A stretch of DNA of 64,000 bases from Magnetospirillum sp. 64-120. GTDB taxonomy: Bacteria; Pseudomonadota; Alphaproteobacteria; Rhodospirillales; Magnetospirillaceae. The first letter of the stretch is position 1; every line of letters begins with the position of its first letter. The notes beneath the pieces were generated by a model. It was not told the DNA's origin. It ran no database searches and worked only from the letters and a program-made list of their open reading frames with translations. Shown here in pieces: positions 43,872 to 53,536 of the stretch. Position numbers and translations under genes: made by a program. The stretch spans positions 310,001-374,000 of the forward strand of contig MKVK01000011.1 of NCBI GenBank assembly GCA_001898825.1, read 5' to 3'.

Positions 43872-46800
43872 TTAGATTTCCTCGACCTCGACCACGCCCG
43901 ACACCGAACGCAGCGCCCCCATGAAGCCTGGACTTAGGCTGATGGTGTTGCGCAGGCCCAGTTCCACTTCGCGGTGTTCGGTCTGGGTGACGATGGATAC
44001 CCGGTTGCGCCCCTTGGCTTCCTTGGCGATCAACTGCACCAGGGCCGGAATGGGCGCTTCGTCACGGATGAAGATGCGCACCCCGGCGGCGGCCCGCGCC
44101 GCTTCCTGGTCCAGGGACGAAATACGCTGGCAGGTCAGGCGCAACTGTTCGTCTTCCAGACGCGAATCCACCTCGAACAGCAAGGGGCCGCCGGATTCCA
44201 GCAACTCACGCGACGCCGACAGGATTTCCGAGAACAAGGTGACTTCGAACATGCCCGACGCGTCCGACGCGGTGACGAAGGCATAACGGCTGCCCTTGGC
44301 CGAAGTGCGTTCCTGCTTGGCCAGCACCGAGCCGGCCAGCTTGACCCGGCTTTTGCCCCCCGCCTGCAGATGGCGGGGCAACTCGGTGATCTTGATGACC
44401 CCCAAACGCTTCAGGCTTTTGGCGAAGGCGTCCAGCGGATGGGCCGACAGATAGAAGCCGATGGCGTCGAATTCCTGGCTCAGCTTTTCATGGGGCGACC
44501 AGTCGGGGGCGTTTTCCAGCTTGGGCGGCGGCGCCACATTGCCGCCCAGCAGGCTCATCTGCGACGAGTTCCGCTGTTCCGCCTCGTTGGCCCCGTACCG
44601 CAGCAAACCTTCGCAGTTCTTGAACACCTTGCCGCGATTCTTGTCCAAGCTGTCGAAGACGCCGGCGCGCACCATGTTTTCCATCTGGCGGCGGTTCAGC
44701 TGCTTGGTGTCCAGGCGGCGGGCGAAGTCCCATAGATCCTTGTAGGGGCCGTTTTTGTCGCGTTCCTCGGCGATGGATCGGCAAGCCCCCTCGCCCACGT
44801 TCTTCAAGGCGGCCAGGGCGTAGCGCACCGCCAAAGTCCCGTCGGCCTGTTTTTCCACCGAGAAAGCCGCCTGCGACTTGTTGATGTCGGGCGGCAACAG
44901 CTTGATTTTCAAGCGATCCAGTTCCTGACGGAAAGAATTCAGCTTGTCGGTGTTGGCCATATCGTAGGTCATGGTCGCCGCCATGAACTCGGCCGGATGG
45001 TTGGCCTTCAGCCAGGCGGTCTGATAGGCGATCAGCGCGTAGCAGGCGGCGTGCGACTTGTTGAAGCCGTATTCAGCGAACTTGGCCACCCGGTCGAAGA
45101 TCATCGACGCCTGGGCCGCGTCCACCCCGCGTGAGGTGGCGCCGTCGACGAAGGTCTTGCGCTGGGCCTCCATCTCTTCCTTGATCTTCTTACCCATGGC
45201 GCGGCGCAGCAAGTCGGCGCCGCCCAGGGAATAGCCTGACAGCACCTGGGCGATCTGCATCACCTGTTCCTGGTACACCATGATCCCGAAGGTTTCCTTC
45301 AGGATGTTTTCCAGCACCGGGTGCATGTAATCGGGTTCTTCCAGACCGTGCTTACAGGCGATGTAACGCGGGATCTGGTCCATGGGACCGGGGCGGTACA
45401 ACGCCACCACGGCGATCAGATCTTCCAGGCGGTTGGGCCGCATCTTGCGCAACACGTCGCGCATGCCGGCACTTTCCAGCTGGAACACGCCCGCCGTGTC
45501 GCCGCGGGTCAACAGGTCGTAGGCCGGACCATCATCCAAAGGTAACGCTGAAAGATCGACATCCAATCCTTTGATTTTTTTGATATGCTTGACCGCCGTC
45601 ACCATCACGGTCAGGGTTTTCAGCCCCAAGAAGTCGAACTTCACCAGACCGGCGGCTTCCACCCATTTCATGTTGAACTGGGTCACCGGCATGTCGGAAC
45701 GCGGGTCTCGGTACAGCGGCACCAGTTCATCCAGCGACCGGTCGCCGATCACCACGCCGGCGGCGTGGGTCGAGGCGTGGCGATAAAGACCTTCCAGCTT
45801 CATGCCCAGATCCAGCAGGCGGGCCACCGTCTCGTCGCGTTCCTGGGCTTCCTTCAACAGCGGCTCGATGTCCAGCGCCTGTTCCAGGGTCACCGGATTG
45901 GCCGGGTTGTTGGGGACCATCTTGCAAATGCGGTCCACTTGGCCATAAGGCATCTGCAGCACGCGGCCGACGTCGCGCAGCACGGCGCGGGCCTGCAGCT
46001 TACCGAAGGTGATGATCTGGGCGACCTGGTGATAGCCGTACTTGTCCTGGACATAGCGAATGGTTTCTTCGCGGCGGTCCTGGCAGAAGTCGATGTCGAA
46101 GTCGGGCATGGAAACGCGTTCGGGGTTCAGGAAACGCTCGAACAGCAGCCCCCAGCGCAGCGGGTCCAGGTCGGTGATGGTCAGCGCCCAGGCGACGGCG
46201 GAACCGGCACCCGAGCCACGTCCCGGCCCCACCGGGATGTCGTGGGCCTTGGACCATTGGATGAAGTCGGACACGATCAGGAAGTAGCCGGGAAAGCCCA
46301 TCTGCTCGATGACGCCGATTTCGTAGTCGATACGCTCGCGATATGGCTTGGCGGCGGCTTCTTTTTCCTCGTCCGTCATGCCGGGCTGAAAGACGTGCTT
46401 TTCCAGCCGTGCGTCCAGTCCTTCCCAGCACTTCTTGCGCAGCACCTCGGCCTCGGTCAGGCCGTCCATGCGGAACGGCGGCAGGATGGGCTTGCGCTTG
46501 GCGACCATGAAGGCGCAACGCTTCGCCACCACCAAGGTGTTGTCACAGGCTTCCGGCACGTCCGCGAACAGCGCACGCATTTCCGCCGGACTTTTGAAGT
46601 AATGTTCCGGGGTCAGACGGCGACGTTCGTCCTGGGCCACATAGGCGCCCTCGGCGATGCAGATCAGCGCGTCATGGGCGTCATACATGCCGCGATCGGC
46701 GAAGAACGGCTCATTGGTGGCCACCAAGGGCACGTCGTGCTTATAGGCCAAATCCAACAGACCGGCTTCCGCCTGATCCTCGGCGGCAAGACCGTGGCGT

Positions 46801-47336
46801 TGCAGTTCCACATAGACCCGGCCGGGAAAGGCCTGAGTCAGACGGACCAGCAGAATTTCCGCCTTGTCCTTCTGTCCGTCTGTCAACAAACGATTGACAG
46901 CCCCCTTGGGGCCGCCGGTCAGCACCAGCAGGCCTTGGGAACGGGTTTCCAGGTCGTGAAGCGTCACCTGCGGCGTTTCGCCGGCATCGGTTTCCAGAAA
47001 GGACTTGGACACCAGCTTCAGCAGGTTCTCGTATCCCGCTTCCGACTGACACAGCAGCACCAGCCAGTCTGGGTCGGGCTTCCGCCCGTCACGGCTGGGG
47101 GCCTCGCCTTCCCGTCGGATGGCCAGTTGACAGCCGATGATGGGCTGGATCCCAGCATCGGAACACGACGTGGAAAACTCCAAGGCACCGAACAGGTTGC
47201 CGGTGTCGGCAATGCCTACCGCCGGCATTTGCATTTTCTCGCACAGCTTGATCAGCTGTTTCAGCTTGATCGCCCCTTCGGAAAGGGAATAAGCGGTGTG
47301 AGTGCGAAGATGGACGAAATCGGCGTGTATAGGCAT
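43872..47336 (-). CDS. dnaE: DNA polymerase III alpha subunit
   Basis: A 1154-residue replicative polymerase of the DnaE1 type. The N-terminal PHP domain opens with FVHLRTHTAYSLSEGAIKL. The polymerase palm contains VGPGRGSGAGSAVAWAL and ERVSMPDFDIDFCQDRREE with the catalytic Asp triad. HASTHAAGVVIGDR, YQEQVMQIAQVLSGYSLGGADLLRRAMGKK-type sequence and KSHAACYALIAYQTAWLK-type sequence are fingers and beta-binding parts. A C-terminal OB-fold follows (VKLAGSVLAKQERTS). The length is normal. It sits next to, but is cut off from, lolD by a divergent kinase gene. Confidence 0.96.
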   Translation of the reverse strand: MPIHADFVHLRTHTAYSLSEGAIKLKQLIKLCEKMQMPAVGIADTGNLFGALEFSTSCSDAGIQPIIGCQLAIRREGEAPSRDGRKPDPDWLVLLCQSEAGYENLLKLVSKSFLETDAGETPQVTLHDLETRSQGLLVLTGGPKGAVNRLLTDGQKDKAEILLVRLTQAFPGRVYVELQRHGLAAEDQAEAGLLDLAYKHDVPLVATNEPFFADRGMYDAHDALICIAEGAYVAQDERRRLTPEHYFKSPAEMRALFADVPEACDNTLVVAKRCAFMVAKRKPILPPFRMDGLTEAEVLRKKCWEGLDARLEKHVFQPGMTDEEKEAAAKPYRERIDYEIGVIEQMGFPGYFLIVSDFIQWSKAHDIPVGPGRGSGAGSAVAWALTITDLDPLRWGLLFERFLNPERVSMPDFDIDFCQDRREETIRYVQDKYGYHQVAQIITFGKLQARAVLRDVGRVLQMPYGQVDRICKMVPNNPANPVTLEQALDIEPLLKEAQERDETVARLLDLGMKLEGLYRHASTHAAGVVIGDRSLDELVPLYRDPRSDMPVTQFNMKWVEAAGLVKFDFLGLKTLTVMVTAVKHIKKIKGLDVDLSALPLDDGPAYDLLTRGDTAGVFQLESAGMRDVLRKMRPNRLEDLIAVVALYRPGPMDQIPRYIACKHGLEEPDYMHPVLENILKETFGIMVYQEQVMQIAQVLSGYSLGGADLLRRAMGKKIKEEMEAQRKTFVDGATSRGVDAAQASMIFDRVAKFAEYGFNKSHAACYALIAYQTAWLKANHPAEFMAATMTYDMANTDKLNSFRQELDRLKIKLLPPDINKSQAAFSVEKQADGTLAVRYALAALKNVGEGACRSIAEERDKNGPYKDLWDFARRLDTKQLNRRQMENMVRAGVFDSLDKNRGKVFKNCEGLLRYGANEAEQRNSSQMSLLGGNVAPPPKLENAPDWSPHEKLSQEFDAIGFYLSAHPLDAFAKSLKRLGVIKITELPRHLQAGGKSRVKLAGSVLAKQERTSAKGSRYAFVTASDASGMFEVTLFSEILSASRELLESGGPLLFEVDSRLEDEQLRLTCQRISSLDQEAARAAAGVRIFIRDEAPIPALVQLIAKEAKGRNRVSIVTQTEHREVELGLRNTISLSPGFMGALRSVSGVVEVEEI

Positions 47337-47442
47337 GGGCGCATCATGCCCCAGGTGGCGGAATTTCGTCCATGCCCTTTGAATCTTGCCATCCCATCCA
47401 TAAGTGATACGGTGACCAAATCAGCATGAGGTTGCAGCCACA

Positions 47443-49416
47443 GTGAAAAGCCCTTTGCCCCCCTCTGGTTCGCGTCTGCGCGACATCGCCCTGGCGCTGG
47501 CTTTCGCCTCGGCTTTGACGGCAGCGGCCGGAGCCGCGGCTTATGGGGTGATTTCTTCGCAATTTCAGCGTCAGTTGGAAACCAAACGCGGTGAAACCAT
47601 CGACAAGCTGGCCCGCATCCGTGCCGACATGGAAAGCATGCTGACCGGCTCCCTGACCCTGACCCAGGGGATGGCCGCCACCCTTTACGCCCATGGGGCG
47701 TTGTCGGATGACGAATTCGTCGCCACCGCCCGGCAACTGTCCATGGACCGCGACGACGTCCGCAACATGGCGATCGCTTACGGGACGGTGTTGAAACAGG
47801 TCTATCCGGTCAAGGGCAACGAAAAGGCCGTCGGCCTGGATTATCGCAGCAATCCGCAGCAATGGCCGGCGGTGGAAAAGGCCATCACCGACGGCAAGAC
47901 CGTGGTGGTCGGCCCGTTGAGCCTGGTCCAGGGGGGGTTGGGCATTATCAGCCGCACCCCTGTGTACCGCCCCTCCCATCCAGGCGCGGCCCCCAGTTAT
48001 TTCGGATTGGTCTCCATCGTCATCGATTTGGAGACCTTGCTGGACCGTTCCGGATTGAACGACAAGGATCGCGGCATCGACGTGGCGTTCGAAGCCGACG
48101 GTGAAATCCTGCACGGCCGGACCGACCTGCGGTCCTTCAATCCGGTCAGCGCCAGAATCTCTTTTCCCGGCGGCACTTGGATGCTGTTGGCAGTGCCCAG
48201 CCAGGGCTGGCCGCAATCATGGTGGCATGATGAACGGCCGCTGGTTCTTTCCGGCCTGGGCATGATGCTGGTCGTGGCGGCCTTGTCCTTTGGCGCCGCC
48301 TTGGTCTGGCTGCATCGGACCAAGTTGCTGGCGTCGCTTCAGGAAAGCGAAAGCCGTTACCGCAACCTGATGGAAACCGCCCCCGCCGCCATCGTGGCGC
48401 ATCGACACGGCCGCCTGATCTTCGCCAATCGCGAAGCGTTGCGGCTGATTGGGGCCGATGACGCGCAATCCCTGATCGATCGGCCGGTATTGGATTTGAT
48501 CCATCCCGACTATCACCCGGTGGTGCGCGATCGTATCGGATCGCTTCGCCAGCCGGGTGACGAATCGCCGCCGATCCGGCAGAAGCTGATCCGTCTGAAC
48601 GGTTCCGTCGTCGATGCCGACGTGGCCTCAAGCGCGGTGATGATCGATGGTGAACTGGCGGTTCTGGCCATCGCCGTCGACGCCTCCCGCACGGTCCGCG
48701 CCGAAGCCCAGCTGCAAAGCATCTTCGACGACCTGCAGCGTTCCAACGACGAGTTGCGCCAATTCACCGCTGCCGCCAGCCATGACCTGCAGGAACCTTT
48801 GCGCCAGATCGCCACCTATGTGCAGATGCTGGAACGCCGCTATTCCGAGGCTCTGGACAAGGACGGGCGCGAGTTCATTGATTTCGCCGTGGCCGGCGTC
48901 ATGCGAATGCGTCGTCTGCTGCATGATCTGGGGACGTACACCCAGTTGCAGACAGCGGGAACACCACTGAAACGGCTGGATCTGTCGGCCATCGTCGATG
49001 CTGTCGAAGACGAACACCGCCCCACTATCGAGCGGCTGGGGGCCAGAATTTCCCATTGTTCCATGCCAGCGGTGATGGGCGACGAAAAGCAGATGAACCT
49101 GCTGTTTTCCAATCTTTTGGACAATGCCCTGCGCTACAGCCGCTCTGGCGTGCCGCCGGTCATTTCCTACAACGTCACCCGCCAAGGCGCCTTTTGGCGC
49201 TTTTCCATCAGCGACAACGGGATCGGCATCGCCCCGGAATACCAGACGGCCATCTTCAACGTCTTCACACGCCTGCATGGGGCCGGCCAAACCGACGGCA
49301 GCGGCTTCGGCCTAGCCATCTGCCGCCGTGTCGTCGAGCGCCATGGCGGGCGCATCTGGCTGGAATCGCAACCCGAAGTGGGCAGCACCTTCTATTTCAC
49401 CCTGCCGACGGCGTAA
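47443..49416 (+). CDS. CHASE-PAS sensor histidine kinase
   Basis: A 657-residue kinase. TM1 is about 15-36, a CHASE-type periplasmic sensor about 75-245 (YPVKGNEKAVGLDYRSNPQQW and VVGPLSLVQGGLGIISRTPV are typical), TM2 about 268-290, PAS about 300-420. HisKA has H447 in AAASHDLQEPLRQI (phytochrome-like type), and HATPase_c shows NLLDNALRYS, DNGIGIAPEYQ and GSGFGLAICRR. CHASE domains sense small extracellular ligands. The start is GTG 47443; no in-frame ATG lies upstream before a stop. No cognate regulator adjoins. It splits the usual dnaE/lolD neighbourhood. Confidence 0.88.
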   Translation: MKSPLPPSGSRLRDIALALAFASALTAAAGAAAYGVISSQFQRQLETKRGETIDKLARIRADMESMLTGSLTLTQGMAATLYAHGALSDDEFVATARQLSMDRDDVRNMAIAYGTVLKQVYPVKGNEKAVGLDYRSNPQQWPAVEKAITDGKTVVVGPLSLVQGGLGIISRTPVYRPSHPGAAPSYFGLVSIVIDLETLLDRSGLNDKDRGIDVAFEADGEILHGRTDLRSFNPVSARISFPGGTWMLLAVPSQGWPQSWWHDERPLVLSGLGMMLVVAALSFGAALVWLHRTKLLASLQESESRYRNLMETAPAAIVAHRHGRLIFANREALRLIGADDAQSLIDRPVLDLIHPDYHPVVRDRIGSLRQPGDESPPIRQKLIRLNGSVVDADVASSAVMIDGELAVLAIAVDASRTVRAEAQLQSIFDDLQRSNDELRQFTAAASHDLQEPLRQIATYVQMLERRYSEALDKDGREFIDFAVAGVMRMRRLLHDLGTYTQLQTAGTPLKRLDLSAIVDAVEDEHRPTIERLGARISHCSMPAVMGDEKQMNLLFSNLLDNALRYSRSGVPPVISYNVTRQGAFWRFSISDNGIGIAPEYQTAIFNVFTRLHGAGQTDGSGFGLAICRRVVERHGGRIWLESQPEVGSTFYFTLPTA

Positions 49417-49437
49417 GCCTCGTCAGCCGGGCTTTTT
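49415..49437 (+). terminator. Weak hairpin terminator after the CHASE kinase
   Basis: AAGCC (49415-49419) pairs with GGCTT (49430-49434), followed by TTT. The stem is short and overlaps the stop codon, so strength is doubtful; it ends next to the convergent lolD stop. Confidence 0.35.
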
Positions 49438-50115
49438 CTAACCGTTCAGCTTGCCGTCGGCCAGACGCACCACCCGATCCATGCGGGCGGCCAGTTCCGG
49501 GTTGTGGGTGGCGATCAGCGCGGCGACGCCGGTGGACCGCACCAGATGCAAAAGCTGGGCGAAGACGCCATCCGCCGAATGCGGGTCCAGGTTGCCGGTG
49601 GGTTCGTCGGCCAACAGCACCTTGGGCTGGTTGGCCAAGGCGCGGCAGATGGCGACGCGCTGTTGCTCGCCCCCTGACAGCTGGCCTGGACGATGCTCGG
49701 CGCGCGGCTTCAGCCCCATGCGTTCCAGCAGGTCCAAGGCGCGGTCGCGGGCCGCCTTGCGCGGTGTGCCGGCGATCATCTGCGGCAGGATGATATTTTC
49801 CTCGGCGGAAAATTCCGGCAGCAGATGGTGGTACTGATAGACGAAGCCCAAATGCGAGCGACGCAACTGGGTGCGCTTGGTTTCCGACAACTTGCCGCAG
49901 GGCTGGCCGGCCAGCCACACCTCGCCGGAACTGGGCCGTTCCAGCAGGCCGGCGATATGCAGCAAAGTGGACTTGCCGGCACCGGAGGGACCGACCAGGG
50001 CGACGATCTCGCCCGGCATGATGGTCAGGTCGGCACCGTCCAGGACGTTCAGGCTTTCCTTGCCCTGGGTGAAGGTGCGGCGCACGTCTTCCAGTCGCAA
50101 ACCGGGTTCACTCAT
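49438..50115 (-). CDS. lolD: Lipoprotein-releasing ABC transporter ATP-binding protein LolD
   Basis: A 225-residue ATPase powering release of outer-membrane lipoproteins from the inner membrane with LolC/E. Walker A is [15 protein letters not shown], the signature [15 protein letters not shown], Walker [13 protein letters not shown], and the H-loop is [10 protein letters not shown]. The first codons overlap the end of the LolC-type gene by 8 bases, so the subunits are coupled. Confidence 0.93.
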   Translation of the reverse strand: MSEPGLRLEDVRRTFTQGKESLNVLDGADLTIMPGEIVALVGPSGAGKSTLLHIAGLLERPSSGEVWLAGQPCGKLSETKRTQLRRSHLGFVYQYHHLLPEFSAEENIILPQMIAGTPRKAARDRALDLLERMGLKPRAEHRPGQLSGGEQQRVAICRALANQPKVLLADEPTGNLDPHSADGVFAQLLHLVRSTGVAALIATHNPELAARMDRVVRLADGKLNG

Positions 50116-51352
50116 AGCGCAGGGCCTCCACCGGGTCCAGATTGGCGGCGCGCCAGCTGGGATAGATGGTCGCCGCGATGGACAAGCCCAAGGCGATCAT
50201 CACCACCATCACCACTTCACCGGTTTCCACACGAGCCGGCAGCTGGGTCAGGAAGTAAATTTCGGCGGCGAACAGTTCGCGGCCGATGATGGATTGGATG
50301 AACTGGCGGATTTCTTCGATATGGGTGGCGAACCATACCCCCAACAGGGTACCGAACAAGGTCCCCACCACCCCGACCGAAGCGCCGGCCAGGAAGAAGA
50401 TGCGCATGATCATGCCGCGCGTCGCCCCCATGGTGCGCAGGATGGCGATGTCGCGTCCCTTGTCTTTGACCAGCATGATCAGGGACGAGATGATGTTGAA
50501 GGCGGCCACCAGGATGATCAGCGTCAGGATCAGGAACATGACGTTGCGTTCCACCTGCACCGCGTTGAAAAAGCTGGCATTGGCTTGCTGCCAGTCATAG
50601 ATGCGCACGCTGCTTTGAGCGAGGCGGAAAATGGCCGAACGCACCTCGGGGACCTTGTCGGGATTGTCCAGGAACACCTCGATCTGGGTTACCGCGTCGG
50701 GATACTTGAAATAGGTCTGGGCGGCTTCCAGCGGCATGAAGATGAAGCCCGAATCATATTCGAACATGCCGACGTTGAAGGTTCCGGCCACCGTGTAGCC
50801 GCGCATGCGCGGCACCGTGCCGAAAGCGGTGGCGTTGCCCTTGGGCGAGATCAGGGTGATGGTGTCACCAATGGTCAGGCCCAGCTTTTCCGCCAGACGA
50901 TAACCGATCAGCACGCCGTCCCCTTGCTTGAACTCGGCCGCCGTGCCGCCCAGGCCCTTGCGGAAGATGTCGCGGGCCAACAGATCATCGGGACGGACGC
51001 CCCGTACGATGGCGCCCCCCGCCCCGCCGGCCGAGGTGGCCATCACCTGGCCCTCGACCGTGGGAATGACGCGGGTGACCCCGGGAATGGCACGGATGGC
51101 GTCGGACAGCGGATCGAAATCCACCAGCACCGACGCCGTGCCATAGACGCCCATATGGCCGTTGATGCCCAGGATGCGGGTCAGCAATTCCTGGCGGAAT
51201 CCGTTCATCACCGCCATCACCACGATCAGCGTCGCCACCCCCAGGCCGATGCCCAGAAGCGAGAAGCCGGCGATGACGGAAATGAACCCTTCCTTGCGGC
51301 GCGCACGCAGATAGCGGAACGCCACCATGCGTTCGAAGGCGTCGAAGATCAT
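50108..51352 (-). CDS. lolC: Lipoprotein-releasing ABC transporter permease LolC/LolE
   Basis: A 414-residue permease with four membrane helices (about 25-50, 275-300, 320-350, 380-400) and a large periplasmic domain between helices 1 and 2. It starts with [26 protein letters not shown], typical of Lol[22 protein letters not shown] is the coupling region, and the end [18 protein letters not shown] is a strong family marker. One permease rather than separate LolC and LolE is usual in Alphaproteobacteria (a LolF-like homodimer). It follows proS by 9 bases. Confidence 0.92.
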   Translation of the reverse strand: MIFDAFERMVAFRYLRARRKEGFISVIAGFSLLGIGLGVATLIVVMAVMNGFRQELLTRILGINGHMGVYGTASVLVDFDPLSDAIRAIPGVTRVIPTVEGQVMATSAGGAGGAIVRGVRPDDLLARDIFRKGLGGTAAEFKQGDGVLIGYRLAEKLGLTIGDTITLISPKGNATAFGTVPRMRGYTVAGTFNVGMFEYDSGFIFMPLEAAQTYFKYPDAVTQIEVFLDNPDKVPEVRSAIFRLAQSSVRIYDWQQANASFFNAVQVERNVMFLILTLIILVAAFNIISSLIMLVKDKGRDIAILRTMGATRGMIMRIFFLAGASVGVVGTLFGTLLGVWFATHIEEIRQFIQSIIGRELFAAEIYFLTQLPARVETGEVVMVVMIALGLSIAATIYPSWRAANLDPVEALRYE

Positions 51353-51361
51353 GGCTTCTCC

Positions 51362-52651
51362 TTACGCGGTCAGCCGCGCCAGCGCCGCTTCGACCGTCAA
51401 TTCCTGCTTTTCACCGGTATGGCGGTTCTTCAGTTCCACCACGCCAGCGGCCACACCCTTGGGACCGGCGACCAGCTGCCAGGGCAGACCGATCAGATCC
51501 ATGTCGGCGAACTTAACGCCGGCACGGTCGTCACGATCGTCGTACAGCACTTCGACACCTTGTTCGGACAGCGTCCGGTAGATGTCTTCGCACACCTTGT
51601 CGCAGGCCGCGTCGCCCACCTTCAGGTTGACCAGGCCAACCTTGAACGGCGCCACCGCTTCCGGCCACTTGATGCCGCGATCGTCGTGATAAGCTTCGAT
51701 AATGGCGCCAACAAGGCGGGAAACACCGATACCGTAAGAGCCCATCTCCACATGGACCGGGTTGCCGTCGGGACCAGCGACCACGGCGCCCATGGCCTTG
51801 GAATACTTGGTGCCGAAATAGAAGATGTGGCCGACCTCGATGCCGCGGGCTTCCTTCAGACGCTCGGGCGGCGGGCAGTCGGCGGCGTTGGGATCATGCT
51901 TTTCGTCGGTAACGGCGTAAAGCTTGGAAAGCGCCTCCAGGTCGACGGCGTCCTTGGCCGCCAGTTCCTCGTAAGCCACGTCATAGAAAACGCCCGATTC
52001 GCCGGTTTCGGCCAGGACGTGGAATTCGTGGGTCAGATTGCCGCCGATAGCGCCCGAATCGGCGACCATGGGAATGGCGGTCAGGCCCATGCGCTTGAAG
52101 GTGCGCAAATAGGCGTTGAACATGGCCTCGTAAGAGCGCTTGGCGCCGTCGAAATCGATGTCGAAGGAGTAGGAATCCTTCATCAGGAACTCGCGCCCGC
52201 GCATGACGCCGAAACGCGGCCGCACTTCGTCGCGGAACTTCCACTGGATGTGGTACAGCGTCTTGGGCAACTCGCGGTACGACTTGACGTTGTCGCGGAA
52301 CACCTGGGTGATCAGTTCCTCGTTGGTCGGGCCATACAGCATTTCGCGGTCATGGCGGTCGACGATGCGCAGCATTTCCTTGCCATAGGCGTCATAACGG
52401 CCCGATTCGCGCCAGATGTCCGCCGACTGGATGGTCGGCATCAGCAATTCCTGGGCGCCGGCGGCGTCCTGTTCCTCGCGCACGATCTGCTCGATCTTCT
52501 GCAGCACCTTCCACCCCAACGGCAGCCAGGTATAGATGCCCGATGCCGACTGACGGATCATGCCCGCGCGCAGCATCAGACGATGCGAGGCGATCTGCGC
52601 CTCGGACGGGGTTTCCTTGAGGGTGGGCATGAAGAAACGGGTCAGGCGCAT
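51362..52651 (-). CDS. proS: Prolyl-tRNA synthetase (short alphaproteobacterial type)
   Basis: A 429-residue class II synthetase lacking the YbaK-like editing insertion of the 570-residue form. Motifs include [55 protein letters not shown] and [19 protein letters not shown]-terminal anticodon domain follows. ATG 52651 ([10 protein letters not shown]) is preferred because GAGG lies 6 bases upstream; an upstream in-frame extension to 52699 has no support. It heads the proS-lolC-lolD run, a common alphaproteobacterial order. Confidence 0.94.
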   Translation of the reverse strand: MRLTRFFMPTLKETPSEAQIASHRLMLRAGMIRQSASGIYTWLPLGWKVLQKIEQIVREEQDAAGAQELLMPTIQSADIWRESGRYDAYGKEMLRIVDRHDREMLYGPTNEELITQVFRDNVKSYRELPKTLYHIQWKFRDEVRPRFGVMRGREFLMKDSYSFDIDFDGAKRSYEAMFNAYLRTFKRMGLTAIPMVADSGAIGGNLTHEFHVLAETGESGVFYDVAYEELAAKDAVDLEALSKLYAVTDEKHDPNAADCPPPERLKEARGIEVGHIFYFGTKYSKAMGAVVAGPDGNPVHVEMGSYGIGVSRLVGAIIEAYHDDRGIKWPEAVAPFKVGLVNLKVGDAACDKVCEDIYRTLSEQGVEVLYDDRDDRAGVKFADMDLIGLPWQLVAGPKGVAAGVVELKNRHTGEKQELTVEAALARLTA

Positions 52652-52677
52652 GAGGTTCCTCGAAGACAAGCGAAGGC

Positions 52678-52696
52678 GTGGACGCAGCCCGTCCAC
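52678..52696. other. Hairpin in the leader of proS
   Basis: GTGGACG (52678-52684) and CGTCCAC (52690-52696) form a perfect 7-base stem with a 5-base loop between the exported small protein gene and proS. It could be a transcript-stability or attenuation element. No T-run follows. Confidence 0.35.
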
Positions 52697-52762
52697 CAAG
52701 GCCGGCCACTTTAGGCAATGGCCGCGATGATGACAAGCTGGCGTGGACGGCGTCCGGCGCCC

Positions 52763-53209
52763 TTAGCGTACGCCGCGCTTGGCGCAGGCCTCGGCCAGGG
52801 CGGCCTGATCCTCGCCGCCGATGGGTTCGCCGTTGAAGGTGAAAGTGCCCTTCAACATGTCGTAGCGCACGATCCCCAACTGCGAGGTGGTTTGATCCAG
52901 GCCGTGGGTCGCATAGGCCTTGCCCTTCAACGGCATGATGTCGATGGGGATTTCCAGCACGTCCGGAACCAGATTGGGAATGGCGTTGGCGCCGCTGCCC
53001 GGCAGGTCGGCGGGGGCGACCTTACGCCCCCCCACCCCTTCGCCGGGGCGATAGGTCACGTCGTCGGCGGGCACATGGCGCACCAGACGCGAGCAATCGG
53101 TCTTGGTGATGGTGATGCGCACCGGCGGCGGTTCGGATTGCGCCTGCGCCAGCACCGGCCCGGACAGGCCGATGACGACGGCAGCCAACGGAATGATCCA
53201 AGGTGACAT
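52763..53209 (-). CDS. Exported hypothetical protein (148 aa)
   Basis: A 148-residue protein with a clear signal peptide: MSPWIIPLAAVVIGLSGP, cut after VLAQAQ. The mature part has VTYRPGEGVGGRKVAPADLP, ALEIPIDIMPL-like segments (here LEIPIDIMPLKGKA) and ends with LAEACAKRG. Two Cys (TDC and EAC) could be linked. The layout suggests a small periplasmic protein; no family name is offered. The ATG at 53209 is chosen by the signal peptide; a longer frame to 53293 exists. It precedes proS on the same strand. Confidence 0.7.
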   Translation of the reverse strand: MSPWIIPLAAVVIGLSGPVLAQAQSEPPPVRITITKTDCSRLVRHVPADDVTYRPGEGVGGRKVAPADLPGSGANAIPNLVPDVLEIPIDIMPLKGKAYATHGLDQTTSQLGIVRYDMLKGTFTFNGEPIGGEDQAALAEACAKRGVR

Positions 53210-53389
53210 GACCACGGCCCTTTGCCCCAAGCTAAGTCCTTGGGAATCGTGCCGCAACCCGGTGTCAATATCAAGGCAGACGCATTTCGTCACAGTCTAC
53301 GCAACTTTGTTGAAAAAAAGTGGTGACACGCGTCAGGAAATTTCGTACCGTCAGGTCAACCCAATTAGGGGGCACTGGGAAAGTCAAAA

Positions 53390-53536
53390 ATGACACCCAT
53401 GCTGCGGCTCAGGTTTAGGGAGGAGGTCGCCGGACGGCTTTACGAAGCGGTTCAGGCGCGGAGACGCAGAAAGGGCAAGGCTGGAAACGGTCTTGCCTTT
53501 TTGCTTTTCAGGCTTTCGTCCATGGCGGCGCCATAG
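53390..53536 (+). CDS. Doubtful small open frame (48 aa)
   Basis: A 48-codon frame from ATG 53390 with GGGAAAG about 7 bases upstream. The sequence begins MTPMLRLRFREEVAGRLYEA and has a basic patch QARRRRKGK. GRLYEAVQARR faintly recalls the start of ubiquinol-cytochrome c chaperone proteins, but the similarity stops. A terminator-like hairpin lies inside the frame and it overlaps the 3' end of tag, so a non-coding transcript or plain spacer is equally likely. The rest of 53210-53389 shows no gene; a TGAC-N4-GTCA palindrome sits at about 53324-53335. Confidence 0.2.
   Translation: MTPMLRLRFREEVAGRLYEAVQARRRRKGKAGNGLAFLLFRLSSMAAP
53474..53502 (+). terminator. Intrinsic terminator hairpin (plus, possibly bidirectional)
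   Basis: GGCAAGGC (53474-53481) pairs with GTCTTGCC (53490-53497) with one G-T pair and an 8-base loop, followed on plus by TTTTTGCTTTT. On minus the tail is CTTTCT, weaker, right after the tag stop. A strong plus-strand U-tract with no clear upstream plus gene is notable. Confidence 0.65.

Noticed and set aside
53390-53536. Small frame as a truncated ubiquinol-cytochrome c chaperone remnant
   Set aside because: Only about ten residues look alike (GRLYEAVQARR) and the rest diverges; a terminator hairpin lies inside the frame. Kept only as a doubtful frame.
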